This document shows positions 35,857 through 45,662 of a DNA stretch of 64,000 nucleotides, in pieces; position 1 is the first letter of the stretch; each line of letters begins with the position of its first letter. The translations under genes were made by a program, and so were the position numbers. The DNA comes from Gracilibacillus salinarum (lineage in GTDB: Bacteria; Bacillota; Bacilli; Bacillales; Amphibacillaceae): positions 3,296,001 through 3,360,000 of the forward strand of contig NZ_CP095071.1 of assembly GCF_022919575.1 (NCBI RefSeq). Direction: 5' to 3'. The notes under the pieces were generated by a model. That model was not told the origin of the DNA. It searched no databases and saw nothing but the letters and a program-made list of their open reading frames with translations.

Positions 35857-36825
35857 GTGGAAAACACAAAAACATTAAAAGACAACCCATATCGTACACA
35901 AAAGAAGTCACCTGGTAAAATTAAAAAGTTATTTTCCCAAATAGCAAGGGATAAATATTTGTATCTACTGGCATTGCCAGGAATTATTTATTTTTTGTTA
36001 TTTAAATATGTGCCAATGTGGGGAATCACCATTGCATTTAAAGATTTCTCACCTTTTTTAGGGTATCAGGAAAGTCCATGGGTCGGATGGGAGCATTTCA
36101 TTAGGTTATTTTCCGGAAATGATTTCTTACTTTTGCTAAGGAATACATTAGCAATCAGCTTTCTTAATTTATTGTTCTTTTTTCCGTTGCCCATTATTTT
36201 ATCCATCTTATTAAATGAAGTGCGGAATCAGTTTTATAAAAAAACCGTTCAATCTATTGTTTACTTGCCGCATTTTCTATCATGGGTAATTATTGCTAGT
36301 TTGACGTTCATGCTTTTATCGAAGTCTGAAGGTGTTGTGAATCAATTGTTTGTGTTCTTTGGTTTAGAGAAATTCGACTTCTTAACTAATTCCGACATTT
36401 TTTGGTTTCTATTAACGGGACAATCAATCTGGAAAGAGGCAGGATGGGGAACTATTATATTTTTAGCAGCTATTGCAGGTGTAAATACTGAATTATATGA
36501 AGCAGCTAAAATAGATGGGGCTAACCGTTTCCGACAAATATGGCACGTAACCTTACCTGCAATTAGAAACGTTATTATCATTCTTCTGATCCTGCGATTA
36601 GGAGATGTAATGGAAGTAGGTTTTGAGCAAGTCTTCTTAATGTACAATGGAGCAGTATCTCAAGTTGCGGAAGTTTTTGATACATATGTGTATCGAGTGG
36701 GGATACAGCAGGGTCAATTTAGCTACAGTACGGCTGTCGGTTTATTTAAATCACTTGTTGGTCTGATTCTGGTTGTCGTAGCTAACAAAATGGCGAAACG
36801 TTTTGGAGATGAAGGGATTTATTAA
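35857..36825 (+). CDS. ABC transporter permease, LplB/YteP type
   Basis: A 322-residue inner-membrane permease of the carbohydrate ABC class CUT1. Six TM helices are expected; the first follows KYLYLLALPGIIYFLLFKY. The ATPase-contact loop EAAKIDGANRFRQIWHVTLP is near residue 215. Closest in layout to YteP/LplB of B. subtilis, which import pectin-derived oligosaccharides or related glycans. GTG 35857 is set by GGAAGTGAT upstream. First gene of the operon with a second permease and the binding protein. Confidence 0.9.
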   Translation: MENTKTLKDNPYRTQKKSPGKIKKLFSQIARDKYLYLLALPGIIYFLLFKYVPMWGITIAFKDFSPFLGYQESPWVGWEHFIRLFSGNDFLLLLRNTLAISFLNLLFFFPLPIILSILLNEVRNQFYKKTVQSIVYLPHFLSWVIIASLTFMLLSKSEGVVNQLFVFFGLEKFDFLTNSDIFWFLLTGQSIWKEAGWGTIIFLAAIAGVNTELYEAAKIDGANRFRQIWHVTLPAIRNVIIILLILRLGDVMEVGFEQVFLMYNGAVSQVAEVFDTYVYRVGIQQGQFSYSTAVGLFKSLVGLILVVVANKMAKRFGDEGIY

Positions 36826-36842
36826 CAAAGAGGAGAGATTAC

Positions 36843-37715
36843 ATGATTGGTAAGAGTTTAGGTGATAGAGTATTTGATGTCTCTAACTTAATTTTTTTAG
36901 GAATTATCGGGATTGTGACAGTGTTTCCTATCTATTATGTAGTAGTTGTTTCATTTACAGATCCGATGGAATATCTACAGAAAGACATCGTGTTATTTCC
37001 TGAGAATTGGTCGTTTGCTTCGTACAATTATTTGTTATCTTCGGGAGCTTTTGTCCAGTCGCTAGGTGTGAGTACCTTTTTAACGGTAGTTGGGACTGCG
37101 ATCAGTTTAGTTATTACATCTTCCTTTGCCTACGCACTTTCGAGAAAAAAGTTCAAAGGAAGAAGGTTTATTTTACTACTGGTTTTGTTCACTATTTTAT
37201 TTAACCCAGGGATTATTCCTAATTATCTATTAGTGAAAGAATTAGGATTGATAAATAGTCTATGGTCTGTCATATTAGTTTCTTTATCAAATGGATGGTT
37301 TGTTATCCTGATGAAAGGATTTTATGATAGCTTACCAGACACATTAGTCGAAGCAGCAACGATAGATGGATGTAATGATTTCACGGCATGGATTAAGATT
37401 ATACTGCCATTATCGCTACCATCTATAGCTGCCTTTGGTTTATTCTTTGCTGTGCAATATTGGAATCAATATTTTAATGCATTAATTTATTTAAATGATT
37501 CTAGCAAGTGGCCCATACAAGTTCTTTTGCAGAATATGCTAATTGATGCATCAAGTAGTAGTTTAGGTGATGTCGATCCACTTTTACAGCCGCCGCCAAG
37601 CGAAACATTAAAAATGGCAGCTGTAGTTATTGCGATTGTACCAATCCTTATGATATATCCATTCCTACAAAAACATTTTGCTAAAGGAGTGATGATAGGT
37701 TCGATAAAAGAGTAG
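36843..37715 (+). CDS. ABC transporter permease, LplC/YtcP type
   Basis: A 290-residue second permease of the same importer. Motifs are TVFPIYYVVVVSFTDP at the start, FNPGIIPNYLLVKELGL, the EAA loop EAATIDGCNDFTAWIKIILP and the C-terminal PILMIYPFLQKHFAKGVMIG typical for LplC. It starts 17 bases after the first permease with AGAGGAGAG upstream. No ATPase gene is in the cluster; such importers often share an MsmX-type ATPase encoded elsewhere. Confidence 0.92.
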   Translation: MIGKSLGDRVFDVSNLIFLGIIGIVTVFPIYYVVVVSFTDPMEYLQKDIVLFPENWSFASYNYLLSSGAFVQSLGVSTFLTVVGTAISLVITSSFAYALSRKKFKGRRFILLLVLFTILFNPGIIPNYLLVKELGLINSLWSVILVSLSNGWFVILMKGFYDSLPDTLVEAATIDGCNDFTAWIKIILPLSLPSIAAFGLFFAVQYWNQYFNALIYLNDSSKWPIQVLLQNMLIDASSSSLGDVDPLLQPPPSETLKMAAVVIAIVPILMIYPFLQKHFAKGVMIGSIKE

Positions 37716-38240
37716 TCAGGATTGGTATATGATAAACTATACATTATTCAGGAGGGGTTAGTTATGTTAAAGAAGTTTCTGGTATTGATGAGTGTTCTGT
37801 TATTATCTATATTAGCTGCGTGTAGCGGAAGTGATGAGGAAAGTAGTGGAAATAATGGTAACAGTGAAGAAGGTGGATCTGATACAACGGAAGTTAGAAT
37901 CATGAGTCACTTCTTCAGTCCGACGCCACCTGAACAAGAGGGTGAATTAGAGCAAGCAATTGAAGAAGGAACTAATACCGATTTAACCATTGAGTGGGTG
38001 TCAGCTAATAATTATGGAGAGAAATTTAATGTAATGTTAGCTTCAGGCGATTTGCCAGATTTAATGTTAGTTCCGGACCCGTTTGATCCTGTGTTCCGCC
38101 AAGCTGCTCAGCAAGGTGCCTTCTGGGATGTATCACCTTATATTGATGATTATCCAAACATAAAAGAAGGAATTAGTGATATCGCTTGGGAATTAACCAG
38201 TATTGATGGTGCAAACTATAGCATTCCGCGTCCGAGGCCT

Positions 38241-39813
38241 CATAGCCGTCAAGCTAAGAAAAAACAAAAAAACCTTCATAAATTAATCTGTTATTTTAAA
38301 ACAATTTTTTAAATATATTTCCAGTTATTAGCGTTTGGATGCACGGGTAACTTATCCTGTTTTTTAAATTTTTCTATGCCATATGAAATGTTTTTTTGTA
38401 TGTTTTATATAGAATATCTCTCATACTCTTTTGCTGATTTCGCCGTTCTTTTTCACCATGCTTACAAATATTTTCATAGATGTTTTTTATGATACTTTGA
38501 AGGTAAGAAAAGCTAAAAATGGGTCGATCTTTTGCGCTTATAATAGCGTTTTTCGCTTCATCAATACACTTGTACTCACTCGCCTCAAACGCCTTCTCTT
38601 GATAAAGATAATTACGACACTGAAACGCGATCATAGAAGAAAGCAGGATATGAATGAGGGTACCATATAAATGGCATTCGAATCGCTCTGATTTTACGGC
38701 CCGCACATCATCTATGTCAAATAGAGATTTCCACGTTTTAAACAGAATCTCGATTTGCCAACGTAATGAATAAATAGGATAGAGATCTTGCGCATCCAAT
38801 TGTTCCTGTGTTACATTGGTGGCAAGGATTTGAATATGAGTTCTTTTGTTGGCAGATGGGGTTTTGGCCCCTTTCTGCCTTCTTCTTTTTAAATAAACCT
38901 CTCGTTGACGTTGCTCTTTCTTGGTTAGTTTCTGCACAACCACTCGTGATAGACAGGTATTCTTGCCTTTCTTCCCGATTTGAATCCACCCATAATCGAT
39001 TCTTTCTCCTGGCTTCAAGTGCTCGCCATCTTCTTCTGGATGTAGTTTAACCTTTTCTCCTTCTTCATTCCACGTCCAAAACGTCTGATTAGCTGGCACT
39101 CGTGTGATATAATATCCTTGATTTTTGTCTATATTTTTCAGGTGTTCCCCTGAAAAATAACCCAAGTCTCGTAGGACAAGGTCTCCTTTCTCAATGGTTT
39201 CTTCTAATTCACGTGCTGCTTCTTGATCACTGTCCATTAAATCATATAATAATGCATGCATAAATCTCCCTTGATACAGTTCATATTCCAATTGTATTTT
39301 GGTGCCATCTGGATAAGAAGAATCATGCTTAGGCGTGCTAATAGAGGTAGCATCCAATATACGTATGCGGGAAAATAAACGATCCAAATCGAATGGAATG
39401 CTCACCAGATTTTGTTGGGCAGCTAATTGAAAAAACATTTCTCGTAAAAAGACAACACTTTCCTTGGTAAAACGTTGGTCTAATGCTTGTTTCGACAATT
39501 GTGTGCCTGATGATAATCGCGACATGGCTGAACATAAGTCACGCAAACTACTCCCGCCAACTGTTTGATTCAAAAACGCACTGATAATTAAAAATTCTTC
39601 CGCTTTTAATTTACCTTGTCGTTCTATGAAACCCGTTTTTCGCGCTAACTCCCGAATTTTTGATACAGATAACACTTTATGTATTGCTTCAACAAATGGC
39701 TGTATAACTTTCGTAAATGACATAGAAAGATCCCTCCATCTAGTATATTCCGTCCGTTAGAGTACAGCATTTTTCGTTTTTCGAAAACCATAATGCTTAG
39801 CTTGACGGCTATG
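38241..39813 (-). mobile_element. IS4-family insertion sequence, 1573 bp
   Basis: Ends are an 18-base perfect inverted repeat, CATAGCCGTCAAGCTAAG. The target GTCCGAGGCCT (11 bp) is duplicated at 38230-38240 and 39814-39824. Length, duplication size and transposase type match IS4-family elements of the IS231-like kind. The exact duplication and uninterrupted host frame suggest a recent insertion. Confidence 0.95.
38374..39723 (-). CDS. IS4-family transposase
   Basis: A 449-residue DDE transposase. The catalytic residues are Asp124 (IRILDATSIS), Asp186 (VLRDLGYF) and Glu325 in YSLRWQIEILFKTWK, which is the family YREK signature (Tyr318, Arg321, Glu325, Lys332). The frame is complete and undamaged, so the enzyme is probably active. 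It could also move the 329-base derivative at 17100-17428, whose ends match. Confidence 0.95.
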   Translation of the reverse strand: MSFTKVIQPFVEAIHKVLSVSKIRELARKTGFIERQGKLKAEEFLIISAFLNQTVGGSSLRDLCSAMSRLSSGTQLSKQALDQRFTKESVVFLREMFFQLAAQQNLVSIPFDLDRLFSRIRILDATSISTPKHDSSYPDGTKIQLEYELYQGRFMHALLYDLMDSDQEAARELEETIEKGDLVLRDLGYFSGEHLKNIDKNQGYYITRVPANQTFWTWNEEGEKVKLHPEEDGEHLKPGERIDYGWIQIGKKGKNTCLSRVVVQKLTKKEQRQREVYLKRRRQKGAKTPSANKRTHIQILATNVTQEQLDAQDLYPIYSLRWQIEILFKTWKSLFDIDDVRAVKSERFECHLYGTLIHILLSSMIAFQCRNYLYQEKAFEASEYKCIDEAKNAIISAKDRPIFSFSYLQSIIKNIYENICKHGEKERRNQQKSMRDILYKTYKKTFHMA

Positions 39814-40879
39814 GTCCGAGGCCTTCTGAAGGAGATACATTTTTTGTATTAAGAAAAGACTGGCTGGATAATGTTGGGCTGGACGTACCGGAAACATCAG
39901 ATGAATTATACGAAGTGTTGAAAGCCTTTACAAACGAAGACCCTGATCAAAACGGTGAAGACGATACGAGGGGATTAGCGGGTTATGTAGGAGCAACAGG
40001 AATGGGCAATTTAAATGTGATGGAACAAATCTATACCGGAGCAACAGGTCCATGGAAAGATGTAGATGGCGAATTGATACACACTGCATTACTACCGGAA
40101 TCAAAAGAAGCGTTGGAATTTTTAAAAAATGCATATGATGATGGACTAATTCCAGAAGATTTCGCTTCTTTACAAGTAAGTCAAACACAAGATATGTTCA
40201 AAAGTGGCGAAGCGGGAATGATAAGTGAAAAAACTGGTACGTTCCAAGAGTATTATGATGCATTAAAGACTACTACATCTGACTTGGAGATGACAGATTT
40301 GTATCCTGTAACACAGATTAATGGCTATAACCCAAAAGGACCAGGGTTCTCGGGAGCAAATGCTATTCCGAAAAGTGTTTCGGAGGATAAAATGAAAGAT
40401 ATTCTACAAATGATAAATGATTGGATGGCAGATGACGTATTTAAACTGCACAGAGAAGGAATCGAAGGGATTCACCATACCGTAGAAAATGGTGAAGTTG
40501 TTATTGACACTGAAAAAGCACAGGAAGACTCTATAGGAGACTTTAATCAGATCGTATATGTGGCTGATAAGTATGCAAGCACTGTGAAACCAACTTTTCC
40601 GGAAGAAGCTCAAGAATTATACGCTAAGATTCAAGATGAAAGAGAAGCAACTAGTGTAGCTGATGTCAGTCTTGGTCTATATTCTGAAACGGCACAAACA
40701 TATATGCCGGAATTAGAAAAGCGTATTCAAGATTTGAAAACAAAGATTATACTAGGATCAGAGTCATTGGATGCTTGGGATAGCTTTGTGGAAGATTTAA
40801 AGCAAGATCCTGATTTTCAAGCAATGACGGAAGAAATAAATGAAGCCCTTCAAAATCGATAATCAAATATAATCTGTGG

Positions 40880-40917
40880 AAAATCTCTCTGCTATAGTCT
40901 GGCGGAGAGATTTTTTG
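40880..40917 (+). terminator. Terminator of the Lpl-type operon
   Basis: AAATCTCTCTGC and GCGGAGAGATTT pair; six T complete it. Confidence 0.88.
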
Positions 40918-40968
40918 TACAATAACGTTATAGAGTAATACACGGAAAAGAAAAGGAGGTCCGTATTA

Positions 40969-43317
40969 TTGAAAAAAATGATGCAAAGATATTTTTCGAA
41001 AGCTGCAGGGTTGCTCATTAACAAAAATTATCGTAAAAATTTGATTATTTTTCTATTAGTGACAAGTTTGCCAGGCATTATCTTAAGTATTATATTATTT
41101 GTTGTGAGTAAATCACAAATGGAAGATGAATTACATGAGGTACACGAGAATTATTTAGGGAAAACAGTCGAAACGATTGATGAACAGCTAACAAATGTAG
41201 AATTATTACTTGGAAGTTGGGTGTCGGATACAAATTTTATCCAAACCTTTCACGAAATTGATGTCATTCATGAGTATCAACGGGTTCGTCAAATGTATAA
41301 AATGCTTGTTATTATGGAAGGTTCTAATCCTTTAATCGGAAGAGTTGAATTATTCATTGATAAAAATAATCCTATAGTATTTACTAAAAATGGCTATAAA
41401 AAACTAGAAGAGAAAGACGAAAAGGAAACATACAGAAATATTTTTGAAGATTCATCAAGTAATATTTTTTGGACGTCTAAGCTAAACACGATTCAATCAA
41501 ATTATTCAGAAGATTATGCACCAATAAAATTAGTTCATAAGATTCCTGTGTTTAACTCTAGTGATACAGCTTATGCTATCGTTTTTTTAGATATAGATAT
41601 TTTTTCTGAATTAATAAAATCTCCATACGAAGATGGCTCTGTTTTTCTGCAAAGAACGGATGCTGAGTGGGCTTTTACCGAGGATAAGAGAACAACATTA
41701 AATAATATTGAAAATGGTGTTCTAGACAAGGTTAATCAAAGCAGTCTTCCTAATGATACATTTGATATGGATTGGGGAGAGCATACATACACCGTAACAT
41801 ATGACACCATTCCAAGACTTCAGGAGGATTGGAAGTATATTTCAATCGCTCCTTTGTCAGCGGTTACACAGCCTGTGTTGATTATTTCAAAAATATTCTT
41901 AATCGTAAGCATTTGTATGTTAGGGCTTGCCATCATTCTAGCAGTATTTGTTTCTAATAAATTATATGCACCGATTAGAAATCTAATGGGCAAGGTGAAG
42001 GCAGGTAAATCAGGTACAGCTAATGAATTTGAAATGATAGAGAATGAATGGAATTCTCTATCCGCAGAGAGTGAACAACTTCACCGTAGAATAACGAAAC
42101 AATTTCCTTATTTAAGACAAGGATTCCTTATACAATTAATACAGGGCTTTTTTAATGGTTATCAAGAAAGGATTTTAATAGAGCGGATGGAACACTTCGG
42201 CTGGCAGCTGAAGGATCAATACTTTAGCTTGATGTACATTCAACTTTTTGGGTTTTCTAACATTAAAGACAAATTTGATGAAGATGAAGGGTTGATTACG
42301 TTTATAGCAAGCAATATTATGGAGGAATTGATAAAGGAATATCAAATTCAAGCAGATGTCATCAATTTTCATAATTTAACCTTGGGTGTATTTATTATTT
42401 CTGAAGAGAATAAATCATACCGTCATTTAAAAGAAGAACTGGGAATGATTAATAATACACTTATTAAATATATGAATGAAAAATTCAATATGGATGTTTC
42501 GATTGGTATAAGTCGAAAGACGGAGCACATTAAGCAAATATATCAAAATTTTGAGGAAACTAAAAGTGCATTAAGCTTTCGAAATGTTCATGAAAATAAT
42601 CAAATAATCGAAATTGACAATGTTAATGAATTAAACAGAGAAAGCCAAAGTATGGAGTATCCTTTTGATATAGAGAAACAAATTTTACATGCAATCCGAT
42701 TACGAGATAAAGAGGAAGCGAAAACCCTCATTACAGAATTTTTTTATAAACTTTCTTCGGTGGACATGTCAGAAGCTGTTTATAAACAATGTGCGTTCCA
42801 ATTATTAGGATCTATATTACAAATTGCTATCCAATCAGGACTAATGCATGAAGTTGTTAATGAGAGTTCAAACCTTTATCAGAAATTAAATGAAATTAAG
42901 GATATGAATGAAATGGATCAATGGTTCAAAGTCCATCTTATTGATCCTATGATTTCAGAGCTTTCTAGTAAGAAAAATCAACGACTCCAAATCATTGTAG
43001 AGAAAGTAATGCATTATATAGAAGGAAATTATATGAAAGACGTATCATTGGAAGAGTGTGCGGAATTTGTGAAATTAAATCCATCGATACTAAGTAAGTT
43101 ATTTAAAGATATAACTGGTTGGAATTTCATTGATTATATAACCAATATCCGTCTAAATAAGGGGAAAGAGTTGTTGATAGAAACCGATATGAAAATAAAT
43201 GAGATTGCTGAAAATATTGGATATAAACATAGTTATTTTAATAGATTATTTAAGAGAAACGAAGGAATCACGCCATCTGAATATCGGAAACAAAGTAGAA
43301 AGGATGTTCTGAATTAA
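40969..43317 (+). CDS. Membrane-bound AraC-type regulator (YesS/YtdP type)
   Basis: A 782-residue one-component regulator. A TM helix near residues 25-45 and another near 305-330 bracket an extracytoplasmic sensor region; a linker and GGDEF-like middle region (to about 530) follow, and the C-terminus (about 680-775) is an AraC DNA-binding domain (LEECAEFVKLNPSILSKLFK; INEIAENIGYKHSYFNRLF). In B. subtilis YesS and YtdP sit next to Lpl-type transporters for pectin oligosaccharides, the same context. The TTG at 40969 is eight bases after AAAGGAGGT; ATG 40978 is too far from it. Probably regulates the operon at 35857. Confidence 0.88.
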   Translation: MKKMMQRYFSKAAGLLINKNYRKNLIIFLLVTSLPGIILSIILFVVSKSQMEDELHEVHENYLGKTVETIDEQLTNVELLLGSWVSDTNFIQTFHEIDVIHEYQRVRQMYKMLVIMEGSNPLIGRVELFIDKNNPIVFTKNGYKKLEEKDEKETYRNIFEDSSSNIFWTSKLNTIQSNYSEDYAPIKLVHKIPVFNSSDTAYAIVFLDIDIFSELIKSPYEDGSVFLQRTDAEWAFTEDKRTTLNNIENGVLDKVNQSSLPNDTFDMDWGEHTYTVTYDTIPRLQEDWKYISIAPLSAVTQPVLIISKIFLIVSICMLGLAIILAVFVSNKLYAPIRNLMGKVKAGKSGTANEFEMIENEWNSLSAESEQLHRRITKQFPYLRQGFLIQLIQGFFNGYQERILIERMEHFGWQLKDQYFSLMYIQLFGFSNIKDKFDEDEGLITFIASNIMEELIKEYQIQADVINFHNLTLGVFIISEENKSYRHLKEELGMINNTLIKYMNEKFNMDVSIGISRKTEHIKQIYQNFEETKSALSFRNVHENNQIIEIDNVNELNRESQSMEYPFDIEKQILHAIRLRDKEEAKTLITEFFYKLSSVDMSEAVYKQCAFQLLGSILQIAIQSGLMHEVVNESSNLYQKLNEIKDMNEMDQWFKVHLIDPMISELSSKKNQRLQIIVEKVMHYIEGNYMKDVSLEECAEFVKLNPSILSKLFKDITGWNFIDYITNIRLNKGKELLIETDMKINEIAENIGYKHSYFNRLFKRNEGITPSEYRKQSRKDVLN

Positions 43318-43460
43318 AGGAAGGGTCAAATGAGGATTCCACTAGGTAGAAGCAATAGATAGGTTAATCTTTACTATAATTTAACAACTCCCAAATATAG
43401 ACATAATATCTATTTGTTAGGTTAGACATGAAAGCTAATCTATCAATGGGAGGAAGAACA

Positions 43461-45101
43461 ATGCTAAAGAAATTGTCCTACTTGTTAATTGTTGTTTTGT
43501 GTTTACTCATTGTGTGTTCACCTGTAGTTGATGCGGAAGGTCCATCTGACCCTGCTCCGGAGATTGATGCGATTGGGTCAGCAAATGGAATGTCGGTTTT
43601 GTTTGATAACACGCACGGGCAAACAGCAGGTGCTGCGGATTGGGTAATTGATGGTGCTTTCTCAGATTTTGCTGATGCGATTGCTGAAGAAGGTTATGAT
43701 GTGAAGGAATTGCGAAAAGTTGGAAGATTTAGTTTGTCTGATTTAACCCCTTACGATGTTTTTGTTATTCCTGAAGCGAATATTCCGTTTTCTACCCAGG
43801 AACAGCAAGCAATGCTAGCTTATGTCGATCAAGGTGGAAGTATATTTTTTATTGCAGATCACTATAATGCAGATCGAAACAAAAACAGATGGGATTCCTC
43901 CGAGGTATTTAATGGGTACCGACGAGGTGCTTGGTCAGATCCCGCATTGGGAATGAGTCAGGAAGAAGAGAATTCCTTTTACATGGAGAATGTAACTAGT
44001 TCTGACTGGCTGAGTGATAACTTCGGTATGCGAATACGATACAATGCGCTGGGGAACGTGGAATCAGATGTGATAGTTTCTCCGTCTCAGTCATTTGATA
44101 TTACCAGTAATGTAGGAACGATGACGATGCATGCCGGTTCTACCGTGGCCATTACAGATCCTGCTAAAGCGAAGGGAATTGTCTATATAGAAGATACCAA
44201 TGCGTCGTGGTCACATGCAGTTGATCAAGGTGTCTATAATGGTGGCGGGGAAGCTGAAGGCCCATATGTAGCAATTGGAAAACACAGCCTAGGAAAAGTA
44301 GCCGTAATTGGTGATTCTTCACCAGTTGAAGATATTACGCCAAAGTATAAACGCGAAGAAACAGGCGGGACGAAAACAACTTATAATGGGTTTTATGATC
44401 ATGACAATCATGTCTTACTTGTTAATTTAATTAATTGGTTAGCAACCCAGGAAAACTATTCATCTTTCGATCAATTAACTGGAATTCATTTAGATCAAAC
44501 TACAAACTTATTAACTATGGAAAATCCTGCTTCTTCAACAGAACCACAATCAGAGCCATGGGACACACCTGATGCAGGGTATAATTGGTGGGATCACTCT
44601 ACCTTTGCAGAAGGTTCCTACGGATATTCAGAAAATGATGAACCGACGGACCCAGAAGAGCCAGTTGATGGTGCAACAGAAGATTTTGATTCAGGTAATA
44701 AGGCAGCTTATGCAGCGGGAACTGTATTGCTCGAGTCTGGATCATGGACCTTTGATAATGCATTGCTTGGGAAATTATCAACGGATAAGAAATATGGTAC
44801 ACAGTCGGCTCGTATCCGATCCAATGGTTCTATAACGATGAACTTCGATGTAAGTGGCGCAGAGAGTATTAGTTTATCACATGCTAATTTTAACCATGAT
44901 AGTGGAGCGGAATGGTCATTAGAACAGTCCACTGATGGCGGATCATCTTGGACACATGTAGCAGGTCCATACAGCAGTAGCAGTTCTTTAGCTGAGTCAA
45001 CGATTCTAACAAATGAAACGAATACAGTACGTTTTCGAATTGTGGTAAGTGGTACTAGTGGAGAACGCATCAATATTGATAATTTTACGATAGCAGAATA
45101 A
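43461..45101 (+). CDS. Secreted protein, ThuA/GATase1-like domain plus C-terminal sandwich domain, function unknown
   Basis: A 546-residue exported protein. A signal peptide (MLKKLSYLLIVVLCLLIVCS) ends near VDAEG. Residues of about 35-330 look like a GATase1/ThuA/DUF4350-type fold: MSVLFDNTHGQTAGAADWVI, PYDVFVIPEANIPFSTQEQQ, GGSIFFIADHYNADR and GKVAVIGDSSPVED. A Pro/Glu-rich linker (NDEPTDPEEPVDG) joins it to a C-terminal beta-sandwich of about 130 residues (SGSWTFDNALLGKLS, SARIRSNGSITMNFDVSG). I do not know its function; proximity to the Lpl-type cluster suggests polysaccharide handling, but this is guesswork. GGGAGG seven bases before ATG 43461 sets the start. Confidence 0.7.
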   Translation: MLKKLSYLLIVVLCLLIVCSPVVDAEGPSDPAPEIDAIGSANGMSVLFDNTHGQTAGAADWVIDGAFSDFADAIAEEGYDVKELRKVGRFSLSDLTPYDVFVIPEANIPFSTQEQQAMLAYVDQGGSIFFIADHYNADRNKNRWDSSEVFNGYRRGAWSDPALGMSQEEENSFYMENVTSSDWLSDNFGMRIRYNALGNVESDVIVSPSQSFDITSNVGTMTMHAGSTVAITDPAKAKGIVYIEDTNASWSHAVDQGVYNGGGEAEGPYVAIGKHSLGKVAVIGDSSPVEDITPKYKREETGGTKTTYNGFYDHDNHVLLVNLINWLATQENYSSFDQLTGIHLDQTTNLLTMENPASSTEPQSEPWDTPDAGYNWWDHSTFAEGSYGYSENDEPTDPEEPVDGATEDFDSGNKAAYAAGTVLLESGSWTFDNALLGKLSTDKKYGTQSARIRSNGSITMNFDVSGAESISLSHANFNHDSGAEWSLEQSTDGGSSWTHVAGPYSSSSSLAESTILTNETNTVRFRIVVSGTSGERINIDNFTIAE

Positions 45102-45135
45102 AGCATGGAATTTGCTTAAACAGTAATCTAGTTAC

Positions 45136-45190
45136 AAAAGTCGAACCCAACGAATTTTATGGAATTTCGTAGGAGGTTCGACTTTCTTTT
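45136..45190 (+). terminator. Terminator of the secreted protein gene
   Basis: AAAGTCGAACC pairs with GGTTCGACTTT, with AACGAATT/AATTTCGT extending the stem; CTTTT follows. Confidence 0.8.
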
Positions 45191-45313
45191 ACGGTAGGAA
45201 CGTATAGAATTTAACAACGACAAGCGCTTGAAGTAGTGAAAATGTAGGGTGTTAGAAGTATGTTCACTTGATCGGCAATTATCTACTATTCGCTAGACAG
45301 AGGATTTCAATTG

Positions 45314-45398
45314 GACATTTCCACAAGATTCCCACCGTATATTATCCGTTAGAGCATTCAATCTGACAGTTTCATATAATTTTCACCGTATATTGTCC
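45314..45398. repeat. Two 34-base direct repeats, 51 bases apart
   Basis: GACATTTCCACAAGATTCCC at 45314 and GACAGTTTCATATAATTTTC at 45365 are both followed by ACCGTATATTRTCC. Each unit ends in a near-palindromic part. Unknown role; it lies 180-265 bases before the phosphonate-type binding-protein promoter. Confidence 0.55.
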
Positions 45399-45576
45399 CT
45401 TTCAACTTTACATTCGAATAATTAGTGAATAAAAGTGCCATTACTTCACAGGATTTTTCCACTTTGATTGACTGTAGCTAGAGCAATAATGTCTGGCCAT
45501 TCATCTCTGGGTATATGCAAATTTTGCTATGCATCGGTCTCATTTTTATGCATATTCTTCCAAAAGTTAATGAAAA

Positions 45577-45640
45577 TTTACATTATTTTCATTGTGGCTT
45601 AACAGTGATGATCTACACTCAAAGATAGGCTCTATATTAT
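45577..45640 (+). promoter_or_regulatory. Possible PhoP box and promoter for phnD
   Basis: TTTACA (45577), TTCATT (45588) and TTAACA (45599) are spaced 11 bases apart, the pattern of B. subtilis PhoP boxes (TTWACA repeats with five-base gaps). A -10 TATATT or TATTAT lies at 45633-45640, at a suitable distance. This would tie the transporter to phosphate starvation. The middle repeat is weak. Confidence 0.5.
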
Positions 45641-45662
45641 ATATTATTGAAAGGGGACAACT

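Larger units (their letters stand above)
37764..40862 (+). pseudogene. Sugar-binding lipoprotein (YtcQ/LipO type), split by an IS
   Basis: The gene is in two parts, 37764-38240 and 39825-40862, with the IS and one target duplicate between them. Joining them gives one uninterrupted frame of 504 residues. The N-terminal part has a signal peptide with lipobox LAAC and the solute-binding fold (EVRIMSHFFSP, LASGDLPDLMLVP). The C-terminal part continues it (FFVLRKDWLDNVGLDVPETS; GFSGANAIPKS). This is the extracellular binding protein of the adjacent importer. As found, only a 159-residue stub plus a few IS-derived residues would be made, so uptake is probably lost unless the IS excises or another binding protein substitutes. 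RBS AGGAGGGG precedes the ATG. Confidence 0.93.

Noticed and set aside
38431..39050. Plus-strand open frames over the transposase
   Set aside because: Shadow frames of the minus-strand transposase gene, whose DDE and YREK residues are clear.
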